Source of the DNA: a virus | Reading direction: 5' to 3' (one strand) | Length of the DNA: 64,000 bases | Virus record (IMG/VR): IMGVR_UViG_3300042477_000480 | Span: 62,001-126,000 of that record | Shown here: piece after piece, positions 50,647 to 59,355 of the stretch | Layout: every line of letters begins with the position of its first letter | Position numbering within the stretch: position 1 is the first letter of the stretch | Notes under the pieces: generated by a model | What the model was told of the DNA's origin: nothing | The model's input: only the letters and a program-made list of their open reading frames with translations | The model's database searches: none | Position numbers and translations under genes: made by a program

Positions 50647-51084
50647 TCACTGTGCGTCCTGATCTGCAAATGTTTTGGGCTGCCACACAGTATACGGGTT
50701 TACGGCCTTGGGCGTGAAGATCGGCAGCGTCTCGCACACATCGAACTGGTCTTCGAGTTTTTTAAACACTTTTGGATCAGTCGCGCCGACGCCCTCTGGC
50801 AAATCGTCAATCCAGATGTCTATCTTGTAGCCCAGCTGCTGCGTTTTTTCGCGCTTTGGAGAGTGGTTGCAGAAGATACACGCGCTGAGCAGTTTGTACG
50901 TCTCCTCGCCAAAGACCTGCGCCAACTGCAGACGATTAGCCGTCGAGTCCGTGCGGCCAGTCACGCACAACACACGATGCCCACGGGCTGTAAATAACTT
51001 AATCGCCATGCGCCACATATCGACGTCGCTGGTGAACGTGCGATCGAAGTCGATGGCGATTGTGGTCGTGCGGTATGGGTTCAT
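50647..51084 (-). CDS. HAD-like phosphatase
   Basis: A 145-residue protein from ATG 51084 (ATGA overlap with the upstream stop). HAD motifs: [15 protein letters not shown] (DxD nucleophile pair Asp/Asp), [10 protein letters not shown] (motif II Thr-Gly-Arg) and [12 protein letters not shown] (motif III/IV acidic pair). There is no large cap, so substrates may be nucleotides or polynucleotide ends. Phages use small HAD enzymes for nucleotide or RNA/DNA end repair. Confidence 0.7.
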   Translation of the reverse strand: MNPYRTTTIAIDFDRTFTSDVDMWRMAIKLFTARGHRVLCVTGRTDSTANRLQLAQVFGEETYKLLSACIFCNHSPKREKTQQLGYKIDIWIDDLPEGVGATDPKVFKKLEDQFDVCETLPIFTPKAVNPYTVWQPKTFADQDAQ

Positions 51085-51524
51085 GCTGTCTTGAGCACGT
51101 GCCACGCGTTGGCCCATTTGCTGGCGCGATCAAACGTGATCCAGTGCCGGCGGAAATCCAACTCAGCCGCGGGCACAATAAAAAACCGCTTGAGCCGCAC
51201 GTGTACAAAAATAAACACGTCTACGTCAGTGGGCCGATACGCCCGCCGTTTGGTCATAGCCGCTGAACCACGCCGCGTCTTGCACGCCTTGCTTTTGCAT
51301 AGCGAAAACCGTGTGGAATCCGGTCGCGCGGTATTAATCGTCGTGGTCGCTTTAACTTGAATGCGTTTCACCACATCGTCATAGCCAGATACGAGATCGT
51401 ACCCGATGTCGATCAGCGGCACGCACGGCACGATCTTATGCCGTAACAACTTTGCAATCGCCAGCGAAACGCCTTCGGCGCCGATGGCAATCGCGTTTGG
51501 CCATGTTTCTTCTTGTATTCGCAC
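51081..51524 (-). CDS. PD-(D/E)XK nuclease-like protein
   Basis: About 147 residues from GTG 51524; an AGGAG lies 10 bases upstream. In-frame TTG 51530 or GTG 51548 are alternatives. The pattern [15 protein letters not shown] (Glu), [12 protein letters not shown] (Asp) and [12 protein letters not shown] (Q-x-K) is the PDDEXK core, as in small phage or resolvase-like nucleases. A late strand, [10 protein letters not shown], agrees. The target is unknown. Confidence 0.6.
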   Translation of the reverse strand: MRIQEETWPNAIAIGAEGVSLAIAKLLRHKIVPCVPLIDIGYDLVSGYDDVVKRIQVKATTTINTARPDSTRFSLCKSKACKTRRGSAAMTKRRAYRPTDVDVFIFVHVRLKRFFIVPAAELDFRRHWITFDRASKWANAWHVLKTA

Positions 51525-51544
51525 GGGCAAACAACTCCTTTTGT

Positions 51545-51832
51545 TCACTCGTCAAAAAAGTCATCGGACAAGATTTTTCCGCCAGAACCAATCCACGCCA
51601 GCGTGACAAGAAAACCGAGCCCCGCCGCGACGGCGCCAGCGATTTTGCCGCAAAGTATCGCGACCGTCAGAATTGCTTGCCAGTTCTGCTCGTTAGCCGC
51701 AAACGGCAAAGCGTGCCAGATTACAACACCGATAAACCAAAACATTAGCGTGCGCAGGAATAAACGTTCCAAAAAACGCTCTCGCGCCCACTCACGATCG
51801 AGCCGCTGTCGTGTTTCTTCGTCAATCGCCAC
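51545..51832 (-). CDS. Two-helix small membrane protein
   Basis: A 95-residue protein from GTG 51832 (the upstream TTG is less likely). The start is charged and helical. Two membrane segments follow (LRTLMFWFIGVVIWHALPFA and ILCGKIAGAVAAGLGFLVTL), and the tail is acidic. Unknown; it could be a second holin or an envelope protein. Confidence 0.5.
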   Translation of the reverse strand: MAIDEETRQRLDREWARERFLERLFLRTLMFWFIGVVIWHALPFAANEQNWQAILTVAILCGKIAGAVAAGLGFLVTLAWIGSGGKILSDDFFDE

Positions 51833-52160
51833 GGCTCGACTCCAGCGCGGCAATGCGGTCTTTTAACTTGTCGTTCTCTGTCCGTAACGCCTGCACGTTT
51901 GCAGCCGACGTCACAGTTAAATTCGCGAGCGTGGCTTGCAGCTCTGTAATTTGTGCATCTAGTCCGGGCGTTGAGACTGGCTGCACCGCAGGAGGCGGCG
52001 TAAACCGCGGCGCTGCGTTTGCCAGCATTTGCGTTAAATCAGCCACGTGGAGCACGAGCCGGTCTAACTCGTCGGCGGCAGCGGTGTTGAGCCGCGCATC
52101 GACTAATCCTGTCGCGTCGCGGAGCGCCTGACTGAGGGGATGTAGCATCGGATGTTCCAT
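51822..52160 (-). CDS. Small coiled-coil protein
   Basis: A 112-residue protein from ATG 52160. Helical heptads run through LDRLVLHVADLTQMLANAA, and again in the C-terminal 45 residues (ITELQATLANLTVTSA, ENDKLKDRIAALESS). A Pro-rich hinge lies between. It is probably an oligomeric adaptor. The stop overlaps the next gene by 11 bases. Confidence 0.5.
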   Translation of the reverse strand: MEHPMLHPLSQALRDATGLVDARLNTAAADELDRLVLHVADLTQMLANAAPRFTPPPAVQPVSTPGLDAQITELQATLANLTVTSAANVQALRTENDKLKDRIAALESSRGD

Positions 52161-52420
52161 AAAGTGCGGGCTGGATACTGGCAACAAAGCCGCTCGTGCT
52201 CTGTTTGTGCTCGTATGACGTAGGGGCGAAGGAGGCGCTTGGACACGTTTAAAACCCAGCCACCAGTATCCGGCACCACGGCTATCCAAGTGTGGTGCGA
52301 ACGCTGTTGGGACAGACAACGTTCTGCGGCGTCACTGCCTGACCGGCGCTGTGTAAGTGGGAGTGCCTTACACGCGGCCAATATCAAACCACCATGCCGC
52401 AACTTTCCCGCACAAGACGT
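52161..52420 (-). ncRNA. Structured non-coding gap, candidate small RNA
   Basis: A 260-base gap without a convincing gene. It contains successive hairpins: GTGTAAG/CTTACAC (52351-52357 with 52367-52373, extended by CGC/GCG). Then GTCA/TGAC (52331-52343), GAAC-GTTG stems (52299-52324) and GCACCAC/GTGGTGC (52273-52279 with 52292-52298). A 12-bp long-range pairing joins 52170-52181 with 52263-52274. The regular succession suggests a folded RNA or a long leader for the coiled-coil gene. No known ribozyme core was recognised. Confidence 0.4.
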
Positions 52421-52954
52421 TCACCTATCCATAATGTTTAGTTTACGCAGCTGACGTTTGTCAACATCAGCCAGAATTCTTTGAATGTGTTGCGCGTCTT
52501 CATAACTGTCTTGCAGTTGATTTTCGTAAAACACTTCGAGGTACTTGGCGGCCACTTGATCGTCTAGCGATCCGGCCTGCTCAATCCGCTTGGCGTAATT
52601 AACAACTACTTGGCGCTCCAGCGTATGCGCCTCAATCAGAATGTCTTCCACGCGCGTATAAGTCGCAAACGTGTGCCCGCCCGCTGCCGGCAAGACAAAG
52701 TTAAAGCCATGCAGGCAGTCGAGAAACTGCTGCACGTGCTCCAGCTCTCCCTTGGCCGCGTCGGTCAGGAACTCCTTGTATTCCTCGGCGTGCAGGCCTG
52801 TGACAGCGCTGGAGTGATACAAGTAAAACGCGAGATGGGTCCACTCGTTCTGCAGGTCCGCGTTCATCAGGGTTAAGAACTGCGGCAGCGTAAAACGGCC
52901 GGGTTCGCCTTCAGGACCGGGCAGCCCCGGATCGTCGATGTGTTCGTTTGTCAT
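52421..52954 (-). CDS. Ferritin-like di-iron protein
   Basis: A 177-residue four-helix protein. Metal ligands in order: Glu37 (LQNEWTHLAFYLYH), Glu70-x-x-His73 (KGELEHVQQF), Glu108/Glu113 (IEAHTLERQVVVNYA) and Glu152-x-x-x-His156 (SYEDAQHIQRIL), the bacterioferritin/Dps-like set. A short GLPGPEGEPG segment precedes helix A. It may store iron or protect phage DNA from oxidation. The gene follows the nuclease gene with one base between and stops just before the structured gap. Confidence 0.75.
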   Translation of the reverse strand: MTNEHIDDPGLPGPEGEPGRFTLPQFLTLMNADLQNEWTHLAFYLYHSSAVTGLHAEEYKEFLTDAAKGELEHVQQFLDCLHGFNFVLPAAGGHTFATYTRVEDILIEAHTLERQVVVNYAKRIEQAGSLDDQVAAKYLEVFYENQLQDSYEDAQHIQRILADVDKRQLRKLNIMDR

Positions 52955-52955
52955 A

Positions 52956-53585
52956 TCAACTGCTCCTACCTTCTGGGAAATGGGTTAACTGCAACGCGTG
53001 TAGCTCAGCCGCACTCGCCGGCGGAGCTATTATGTCCTTGACTGCTAAATTCCAGCAATCCTCTTTGAAACACCAGCCGTTGTGACTTGTCGGATCAAGC
53101 TCGCCCTTTAGATATTTTTGCGCCGAGCTAAAAAACAGTGGCTTGGGCATAAAGCCAAGAATCCACGCTTTTTCGCACAGGTGATGCACGCGCACGAAAC
53201 AATACCAGTCGCAATCTTGGTGAATGTTTTTGTCGCACACGGTTACGAAATAGTGTGCCTGCGGCGGCTTGGGATATGTCTGCGACTTTGTTTTTACGTC
53301 AATGCGGCCGTGCGCTGTATTAATCAGCCGCAGATCCCAGTGATAGGGATTGTCGGCCGGCGTGCGCTCAAACTGCCCCGGATAGTAGTCGTACAGCACC
53401 TCTTCGCCGAGCATGCCGATAAAGTCACCGGAGCCGCTCCGAATCGAGTTTTTTAGGTGTGACCGCCCACGCCGCTGCAGCATGTGCTTGAACTCATCGT
53501 CGCGAGCCAGTGCGCGCTCCAGCTGATCGGAGGTAACAGCCACCTCGATCAGCCCGGTATTGGGCTCGACGCCGCAAACGTCCAT
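52956..53585 (-). CDS. PD-(D/E)XK endonuclease-like protein
   Basis: A 209-residue protein. Core: FIGMLGEEVLYDYYPG (Glu), YHWDLRLINTAHGRIDVKTK (Asp and D-x-K) and a following strand, AHYFVTVCDKN. The rest includes several Cys/His but no clear zinc site. This layout occurs in phage endonucleases of the restriction fold that act on host or phage DNA. It lies between the glycosyltransferase-like and ferritin-like genes. Confidence 0.65.
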   Translation of the reverse strand: MDVCGVEPNTGLIEVAVTSDQLERALARDDEFKHMLQRRGRSHLKNSIRSGSGDFIGMLGEEVLYDYYPGQFERTPADNPYHWDLRLINTAHGRIDVKTKSQTYPKPPQAHYFVTVCDKNIHQDCDWYCFVRVHHLCEKAWILGFMPKPLFFSSAQKYLKGELDPTSHNGWCFKEDCWNLAVKDIIAPPASAAELHALQLTHFPEGRSS

Positions 53586-53600
53586 GTCGCACTCCTGTAA

Positions 53601-54317
53601 TTAAGCCACATACGGTTCTAGGACAGCCGGGTCGAACTCCGCGTCGTAATACCGTTTGTCGTGGTGATCAAAGGCCGCGTCGCGCATAACACACCACTCC
53701 AGCCGGGGCCATGTCAGCTCTGATACTTCTGCCCATTCGCTGTACTGATAGCCGTGCATGAGAAACAAGCACGTAAGAAACACGTCCGGCGCGTAGTACA
53801 CGTTGTCGTCGAGAATGTTCAGCAGGCGCATGTCCGTGCCGCGACGACAACAATCCAGAAACAACTCACGACTAAAGCAGCCGCCACCACACAGACCGTA
53901 GCAGTACTGTTTTGTCGTGCCGTGAATCAAATTGAAATACTTGTTCAACTGCGCGGATACGGGATTTGACCGGGCGCCAGCGCATGCGGTCGGCGGAAAT
54001 TGCAGCGCGCGACGTTTAGTCATCACGTCTTCTTCGAGCAGCACCACCCAGTCGCTTGTGACTGTCTCGCAGTGGGTCCGCATGCGATTTAGATATGTGT
54101 CCGCCGCAGCTTTGCCCGTGAAATAGCCGCCGGGAGCCACCTGCTCAGCAGCATGCGTATAGCGCAGGTTGAACTTCCGGGCAAAAGCCGAGAAGTCCTG
54201 CCCATTGTCTGACACAAAAGAAATGTCAGCCTCGGGGTAATGCGCGCGAAACGAGCTGAGCGCCTCGTATACCGCGCGCGGCCGGGCATAACATTGCATG
54301 AAAGCCGACAGCGTCAT
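53601..54317 (-). CDS. Glycosyltransferase-like protein (GT-A type)
   Basis: A 238-residue protein from ATG 54317. MTLSAFMQCYARPRAVYEAL is followed by ADISFVSDNGQDF and then SDWVVLLEEDVMTKRR, where EED is the acidic metal-binding triad of GT-A enzymes. Later CYGLCGGGCFSRELF and DVFLTCLFLMHGYQYSEW supply the acceptor side. It could modify DNA bases, virion proteins or host surface sugars. Exact family not recognised. Confidence 0.6.
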   Translation of the reverse strand: MTLSAFMQCYARPRAVYEALSSFRAHYPEADISFVSDNGQDFSAFARKFNLRYTHAAEQVAPGGYFTGKAAADTYLNRMRTHCETVTSDWVVLLEEDVMTKRRALQFPPTACAGARSNPVSAQLNKYFNLIHGTTKQYCYGLCGGGCFSRELFLDCCRRGTDMRLLNILDDNVYYAPDVFLTCLFLMHGYQYSEWAEVSELTWPRLEWCVMRDAAFDHHDKRYYDAEFDPAVLEPYVA

Positions 54318-54360
54318 GCCGCAAAGTGTAACCGCGCTTATTATCGCTGGCAATACACTT

Positions 54361-55065
54361 TTACAGTTTTTTGAGCACCGCGCTTACGATGGGATGGCGT
54401 ACAACGTCACTATGGGCAAAATGCACAGTATCAATACCCGCCACACCTTTTAACTTCTGCACAACTTCGTTTATTGGCGGAGGTGAAAACGGTAAATCAC
54501 TCTGATGCGGGTCGCCGGTAATAACCATCTGCGTGTTCTGCCCAAAACGCGACAACAACAGTTTGAGCTGCATATACGTCGCATTCTGGGCTTCGTCAAA
54601 TACAACGACTGAATCGTTAAACGTACGGCCGCGCATATAACACAGCGGCGCCAACACGATGGCTTTATTTACAAATTCGCGCTTGGGATTAAATTTGCCC
54701 AGCAGCGTGTCCATCGTGTCGTACAGCGGTTGCATGTACGGATTGACTTTTTCGCCAAATGAGCCGGGAAGATAGCCGAGTTTTTCACCGGCATCAACGA
54801 TCGGCCGCGTAAGAATGATCTGGCTTTTGCGCTTGGCGAGGATCTCATTGATCGCATACGCCATCGCCAAAAAAGTCTTGCCAGACCCCGCTGACCCAAG
54901 CAGAAATGTGACGTGGTTATCCAGTAACGTTTGCCACGCGCGTTTTTGACTGTCGGTGCGCCATTCGATTTCACACGGCGCTAATGCGACTTTTGCCCGC
55001 TCCTGTTGATCTTGTTTTTTCTTTGCCTTTTTCTCCGCTCTGTTAGACGAGCGCGATGTAGCCAT
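54361..55065 (-). CDS. phoH: PhoH-like ATPase
   Basis: A 234-residue protein with a Lys-rich start. Walker A is FLLGSAGSGKTFLAMAYA (57-64 core), TRPIVDAGEKLGYLPG is the PhoH signature, and Walker B is SVVVFDEAQNATYMQLK (Asp157, Glu158). Motif TGDPHQSDLP is also present. PhoH is widespread in phages. It is linked to RNA metabolism as an RNA helicase or nuclease partner, but its role in infection is unsettled. It is followed by the glycosyltransferase-like gene. Confidence 0.92.
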   Translation of the reverse strand: MATSRSSNRAEKKAKKKQDQQERAKVALAPCEIEWRTDSQKRAWQTLLDNHVTFLLGSAGSGKTFLAMAYAINEILAKRKSQIILTRPIVDAGEKLGYLPGSFGEKVNPYMQPLYDTMDTLLGKFNPKREFVNKAIVLAPLCYMRGRTFNDSVVVFDEAQNATYMQLKLLLSRFGQNTQMVITGDPHQSDLPFSPPPINEVVQKLKGVAGIDTVHFAHSDVVRHPIVSAVLKKL

Positions 55066-55123
55066 ACAATCCTACCTTCCTTGGTGTGGATCTAGCGGCC
55101 GATGTTTTGTTATTTAGACGCGA

Positions 55124-57337
55124 TCAATTCCCCCACTTAATCGGAGACTGAAGTTGGGGCATACCCTTCGGCATCATGCCGCCCAGCTGCGACGCGCCGT
55201 AGATACCAGCTGCCGCCGTCGGAACTGCGGTGTACGGGCTCTTGGCGGCCATGGAGAGCGCTTTGCCAGCCATGTTGACGCCACTGCCGAGTCCTTGCGC
55301 CACGGCACCTGCGCCGCCGACCATACCTTGCGCCAGCGGAGCCACGCCACGGGCAATGTTCATACCAGCTTGGCCAGCGCTTTGTAATCCGCGGGCAATG
55401 TTCTGCCCTGCGCTATAGGCACGCGAAGCGCCTTCCGACACGCCGCCAACAACGCGCTGACCCAACGACTGCGGAATATCTGCGCCGCCGCGACCAGCCA
55501 TGGCGGGGTTATACGGCGCGTTCCAACCCGGCGGATCAGGCAGCGGCGGACGACCAGCCGCACCAGCAGTCGCAGCGGGACGAGGCGCAGCAGCCGCGGC
55601 CGGGCGAGCAGCACCAGCGCCAGCCTGCGCACCACCAGCCGGAGCAGCAGCCGGAGCGACACGATACTGCCGCGTCATGCCCGGATACTGCACAGTGGCC
55701 ATACCGTCAGCAACGTTTTGCACCGTGCCCGAGCCGTAACGATTGTGCTGCAACGTCTTCCCAGCCTGAATGTTCGACGGCAGCACTGTGCGGCCCTGTG
55801 TCATCGGCGCCGCTTTCTGCGCCATCTGCGCCGCGTTATCAGCAGCGCCGGCGACGGCACCCGTAGCTTTCTGCGCAACGTTATCAGCGGCACCCGCGAC
55901 AGCACGACCAGCGCCTTGCGCGACACGACCGACAAGCTTGCCCAGAAACGCAGCTTTTTCGGCGCTGCTCTGTTGCGCGTTAGTCGCATCAGTCGGCACG
56001 GGGCAGCATGTTTCACGCTGCTTGTCGTCCACGAGGCGCTGACTTCCGCGGCTAGACGGCGTGTCGTTCATCGTGGTCTTGCCCTGTCCCGCCACACCAG
56101 CTTTCTTGACTTCTTTCTTTTTCTTCTTGCCCACAGGCCGGCACGAGTCGTTGCTGTAGGGCTTCTTGCCCGGAACCGGCTCATAGCCTTCCCAGCAGCG
56201 CGCCATCTTGTAGGCAAACGCCGCGCCAGCTTTTACAGCCGATGTGCTGTTCGCCTGTAGTTGTGGCATCAGTCGTTCGATCGCGTCTTGGTTGTTTGTT
56301 AGAAAGTCGTACATGCCGCGTGCCTGTTGTGAACTCATGTTAGGATCACGACCCATCAGCGCCGTAGTACCGAACTCCGGGCTCAGGCCGCGCAATGTAT
56401 TCATCTGCGAGCGAATATCGCCACCACCGCCACCGGCCAGCCCGTAGAGCGCATTCGCACCCTGACCAACCAGCCGACGCGGGCCATCGCCAAACATGCC
56501 GGCTCCAGCAGCACCTAAGCCAGCCGCGCCGAGACCAAGCGCGCCGAGCGTGCCGCCCAGTGCACCTTGACCGCGACCACCCATAAACGCGCCAGCAAGC
56601 GCCAGCGGAACACCAGCGCCAATTGCGTACCGAGCTTCAATCGGCAGGCTGTTCCACGCGCCCATCAGACCACCACCGCCAGCCGGTTGGCCGCTTTGGG
56701 TGTCCATGCTGTGCTGCATACCCGACGCCATCTGCGTCTGCTGATTAATACCAGCCGCCGAGGGTTCGTCGCCACTGCCGATAAGCCCAGTCGCCCGGGC
56801 TCCGCCGTACAGCGTACCGCCGCCAACGGCTAAGTTCAGCGGGTTGAGCTTGTCGCCGACGGGGCTTGTACCGAAGGCGCGGCCAGCTTCTGTTTGAATG
56901 GGGCGCACTACCTTGTCGCCGAGCTTGTTGCCGGCCGGCGCTGCTTTGCCCGGCCCGCTCATGGCCCATCGGCCGGCGTCATCGGCTGTGTTCAGTAGAT
57001 TACGCGCGGTGTTGGTCGTAAACTGCCCAACGCTACCTACACCCTCGCCGACCGATCGCGCGGCGCCTACTACGCGGTCTTTCGCGCCCTGCACAAACTT
57101 GTTGCCGCCGACGCGCGACGCCACATCGTCCATCACGCCTTTCGCCTGCGTCGCGTACGGCGTGGCTTTCTGCACGACGTTATCAACCATGGGCGCGGCT
57201 TTTTCGACAGCTTTCGTCGCGGCGCCACGGATCGCCGGGATGGCGCGCGTCGTGGCGTAATTAACAAACTTGCCCAGATACGCGTCTTTTTCCATTGCTT
57301 CGCGGGCAGCAGCGCCGAATGCTTGTACGTCGTTCAT
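55124..57337 (-). CDS. Large Gly/Ala-rich virion/membrane protein with CWEGYEPVPGKK motif
   Basis: A 737-residue protein. The N-terminal segment (FGAAAREAMEKDAYLGKFVN) fits the shared start motif of other Gly-rich proteins here. Gly/Ala-rich zipper regions occur near 230-290 and 660-730. A motif CWEGYEPVPGKKPYSNDSC, followed by a Lys run (PVGKKKKKEVKK), occurs near residue 390. I have seen similar CW-x-GY-x-x-VPG-x-K-x-Y-x-x-x-SC elements in viral proteins. Two VGAADN-type repeats (GAVAGAADN, RAVAGAADN) lie near 495-520. A membrane-penetrating or ejection role is possible. Confidence 0.5.
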   Translation of the reverse strand: MNDVQAFGAAAREAMEKDAYLGKFVNYATTRAIPAIRGAATKAVEKAAPMVDNVVQKATPYATQAKGVMDDVASRVGGNKFVQGAKDRVVGAARSVGEGVGSVGQFTTNTARNLLNTADDAGRWAMSGPGKAAPAGNKLGDKVVRPIQTEAGRAFGTSPVGDKLNPLNLAVGGGTLYGGARATGLIGSGDEPSAAGINQQTQMASGMQHSMDTQSGQPAGGGGLMGAWNSLPIEARYAIGAGVPLALAGAFMGGRGQGALGGTLGALGLGAAGLGAAGAGMFGDGPRRLVGQGANALYGLAGGGGGDIRSQMNTLRGLSPEFGTTALMGRDPNMSSQQARGMYDFLTNNQDAIERLMPQLQANSTSAVKAGAAFAYKMARCWEGYEPVPGKKPYSNDSCRPVGKKKKKEVKKAGVAGQGKTTMNDTPSSRGSQRLVDDKQRETCCPVPTDATNAQQSSAEKAAFLGKLVGRVAQGAGRAVAGAADNVAQKATGAVAGAADNAAQMAQKAAPMTQGRTVLPSNIQAGKTLQHNRYGSGTVQNVADGMATVQYPGMTRQYRVAPAAAPAGGAQAGAGAARPAAAAAPRPAATAGAAGRPPLPDPPGWNAPYNPAMAGRGGADIPQSLGQRVVGGVSEGASRAYSAGQNIARGLQSAGQAGMNIARGVAPLAQGMVGGAGAVAQGLGSGVNMAGKALSMAAKSPYTAVPTAAAGIYGASQLGGMMPKGMPQLQSPIKWGN

Positions 57338-57498
57338 GGTTTGTCTTCCGTTTTGTTATCTAGTGGTTTGGGTTGTGGTTTTGAGTAATCGCAGCGGCCG
57401 CCTTCACAGCACGTCTCGATGATGATGTGGCAAAAGGGGCAGACAGCTTTCCCGCGTATCTCCACCGACGGGCTTTCGCACACCGGGCAGACACTCAT
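57334..57498 (-). CDS. 54-residue zinc mini-protein
   Basis: The ATG at 57498 overlaps the upstream stop (TGATG) and its TGA overlaps the next ATG. MSVCPVCESPSVEIRGKAVC continues with PFCHIIIETCCEGGRC, giving two C-x-x-C pairs (Cys4/7 and 20/23) plus a C-terminal Cys group. It is a typical zinc-ribbon mini-protein. The overlaps at both ends give good support for it being a real gene. Confidence 0.7.
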   Translation of the reverse strand: MSVCPVCESPSVEIRGKAVCPFCHIIIETCCEGGRCDYSKPQPKPLDNKTEDKP

Positions 57499-58130
57499 CA
57501 CCAATTGACCTCAATGGGATTACGCGTCTTGTAGCTGAAGTCCAGATCGACGGGTGAGCGGAGTTTAACGTTAGGTAGCGGCAGCTTCGGCGCCACGGCC
57601 GCAGTTCCGCCCAGCAAACCAGCTGCTGCCAGCGTCGGCACACCGTACGATGTTTGCGACAGCGCATTAAGCCCGCGGCCAGCAGCTTGTAAACCTTCGC
57701 CGGCCATGTTGGTAGCGTGACCGACGCCACGGACAGCGCTGCCGCTGAGACGCGAGCCGTGGCCAACCATGCCATACAGATCTCGCAGCCAACGGGGATT
57801 TGTTCCCGGCACAGAATCAATCATCTTCTTGCCGCCCGTCTGCATGCCGCGGCCCAGACCCAAGAACAATCCGCCAAGACCTGTTGAGTTGCCAAGGCTT
57901 GTACCGGTTGTGGGCGAAAACGATGTGCGGGCTTTCGTGCCGACCATCTTGCCGATACCTTCGGTCAGGCCGCCAAAACCTTTCACGATGTGCTGCGAGC
58001 CGCGATCGAGCGTCTTCGCGCCGGAAGCAACGCCGCGCAACGCATTCATGATGCGCCCACCCACACTGGTAGGATTAATCGCGGCCTTTTCCATTTCACC
58101 GACGGCTAAGCCAAATTCATACGGATTCAT
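57498..58130 (-). CDS. Gly-rich protein with PYEFG N-terminus
   Basis: A 210-residue protein starting MNPYEFGLAVGEMEKAAINP, the same pattern as the neighbouring 58141 gene (MQPYEFGYAVGTYTKRASWG). The body is Gly/Ser/Thr-rich with GLGGLFLGLGRGMQTGGKK and a C-terminal AAAGLLGGTAAVAP segment. Paralogue of the adjacent genes, probably virion or membrane active. Confidence 0.55.
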   Translation of the reverse strand: MNPYEFGLAVGEMEKAAINPTSVGGRIMNALRGVASGAKTLDRGSQHIVKGFGGLTEGIGKMVGTKARTSFSPTTGTSLGNSTGLGGLFLGLGRGMQTGGKKMIDSVPGTNPRWLRDLYGMVGHGSRLSGSAVRGVGHATNMAGEGLQAAGRGLNALSQTSYGVPTLAAAGLLGGTAAVAPKLPLPNVKLRSPVDLDFSYKTRNPIEVNW

Positions 58131-58140
58131 GTATCACTCC

Positions 58141-58851
58141 TCAAAAGTTTGCGATCGGTTGCGGCCGGAACGCTGTCGGCGCCATCGGCCTGTTTAAGTT
58201 TGGCACTTGCGGGGCTGGCGTCGCCGGAAGCGCCTCTGCCGTAGCAGCAGCGGCGTTATGGGGCGCACCACCCGAGCCGTTTAATACCATCGGGCCAGCG
58301 ATCGTGGCCGTCGTGGCCGGATTGCGAATAGCAGCGTCGATTGTTGAACGGACCGGAGCAGCCTTGGTGATTGCGCCATATTGCTGCGGCACGATCTTCT
58401 GCAGACCCTTGGTGACAGCCTGCTGGCCCTGCGTGGCTGCCCGACCGCCAGCCTGCACGAACTTCTGCGCGGCCACACCGCCTTGTCGCAACGCTTGGTT
58501 GCCGACAGCTTTGCCAGTGGCGCTCAAGCCCTTGCCGATTGTTTTGCCAACCGCGCCACCCACACCGGGCAAGAAGCTCAGCGCGGTCATGCCCGCAGCG
58601 CCAAGCGCGCTTCCAAAACGACCGTTGTACAGATGTCGCGCCATGTCGTTCACACCGGTTGCGACGCCCGTAAACGGATTCGAGTACAGCGCGATGTCTT
58701 GTGCTAAGCCGCGCTGTGTGGGGTCGAGCTGATTCAGGCCGAGCGCCGGCCCGCTGCCTAGCGCGATTTCGCCCGCAACTTGTCCGACGTCACCCCAGCT
58801 GGCGCGCTTTGTGTACGTACCGACGGCGTAACCAAACTCGTACGGCTGCAT
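58141..58851 (-). CDS. Gly-rich protein with PYEFG N-terminus, paralogue
   Basis: A 236-residue protein; ATG 58851 begins MQPYEFGYAVGTYTKRAS. Gly/Ala-rich segments include GSALGAAGMTALSFLPGVGG and GTIAGPMVLNGSGG-like parts, with a Gln/Ala-rich middle and a Pro-rich end. It shares design with 57498 and 59783, so a small family was built by duplication. Confidence 0.55.
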   Translation of the reverse strand: MQPYEFGYAVGTYTKRASWGDVGQVAGEIALGSGPALGLNQLDPTQRGLAQDIALYSNPFTGVATGVNDMARHLYNGRFGSALGAAGMTALSFLPGVGGAVGKTIGKGLSATGKAVGNQALRQGGVAAQKFVQAGGRAATQGQQAVTKGLQKIVPQQYGAITKAAPVRSTIDAAIRNPATTATIAGPMVLNGSGGAPHNAAAATAEALPATPAPQVPNLNRPMAPTAFRPQPIANF

Positions 58852-58858
58852 AGTAAGC

Positions 58859-59236
58859 TCACTTTTTGTACTGCTGGCATTTACGCACCAGCATCTTTGC
58901 GCGGAAGCTTCTGGCCATCTTGCGAACGTCCTTATTGTAACAATGATAACTAAAAAAGTGCCCAAACATGAAGTGGCAGGGCGTATCGCAGAGTGTAATC
59001 AGGTTATTTTCCGTTAATTCCAGCTCCGGCGCAATGCTCACTGGAAAAATATGGTGCACGATAACATTGGCCGTGCGCCCGCAGACTTCACAGGCGGGAT
59101 GCGCTTTTAAATGCGCGGCGCGAACTTTCTTCCACGCCAAAGCACGTTCGCGATACGCCAGAATATGTCGCGGGCGTAACCATAGAGGAAGCCACGTGAT
59201 GCAAAACTGCCAGAATCGCGACAAGAAGTTTTGCAT
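58859..59236 (-). CDS. HNH endonuclease
   Basis: A 125-residue protein from ATG 59236 (AGGTGG site). HNH core: PACEVCGRTANVIVHHIFPV (Cys49, Cys52, His61/62), then ENNLITLCDTPCH (Asn77/78, Cys83, Cys87, His88). The N-terminal 45 residues overlap the frame of the DUF5522-like gene. The RALAWKKVRAAHLKAHPACE helix before the core is usual in phage HNH enzymes. It may nick DNA for packaging or act as a mobile intron-type nuclease. Confidence 0.8.
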   Translation of the reverse strand: MQNFLSRFWQFCITWLPLWLRPRHILAYRERALAWKKVRAAHLKAHPACEVCGRTANVIVHHIFPVSIAPELELTENNLITLCDTPCHFMFGHFFSYHCYNKDVRKMARSFRAKMLVRKCQQYKK

Positions 59237-59355
59237 GAGGCCACCTGCGTACTGCCGGCTGTGTGTCGCGGCAGATAGGGGCAATTAATACATCGCCGGC
59301 CGCAACATTGTTTTCTCGATAACAAAAACTCCCGCGACAGTGGTTCCGGCGTCAT
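59107..59355 (-). CDS. DUF5522-like cysteine mini-protein
   Basis: An 82-codon frame from ATG 59355, coupled to the upstream gene by ATGA. Residues 6-28 read LSREFLLSRKQCC then GRRCINCPYL, matching the CCG-x-x-C-x-x-CPY core of bacterial DUF5522 proteins. The rest of the frame runs 130 bases into the HNH gene in another frame. The core domain lies in the non-overlapping part, so it is probably real; the long overlap is odd and could reflect a recent HNH insertion or extended start. Confidence 0.55.
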   Translation of the reverse strand: MTPEPLSREFLLSRKQCCGRRCINCPYLPRHTAGSTQVASCKTSCRDSGSFASRGFLYGYARDIFWRIANVLWRGRKFAPRI

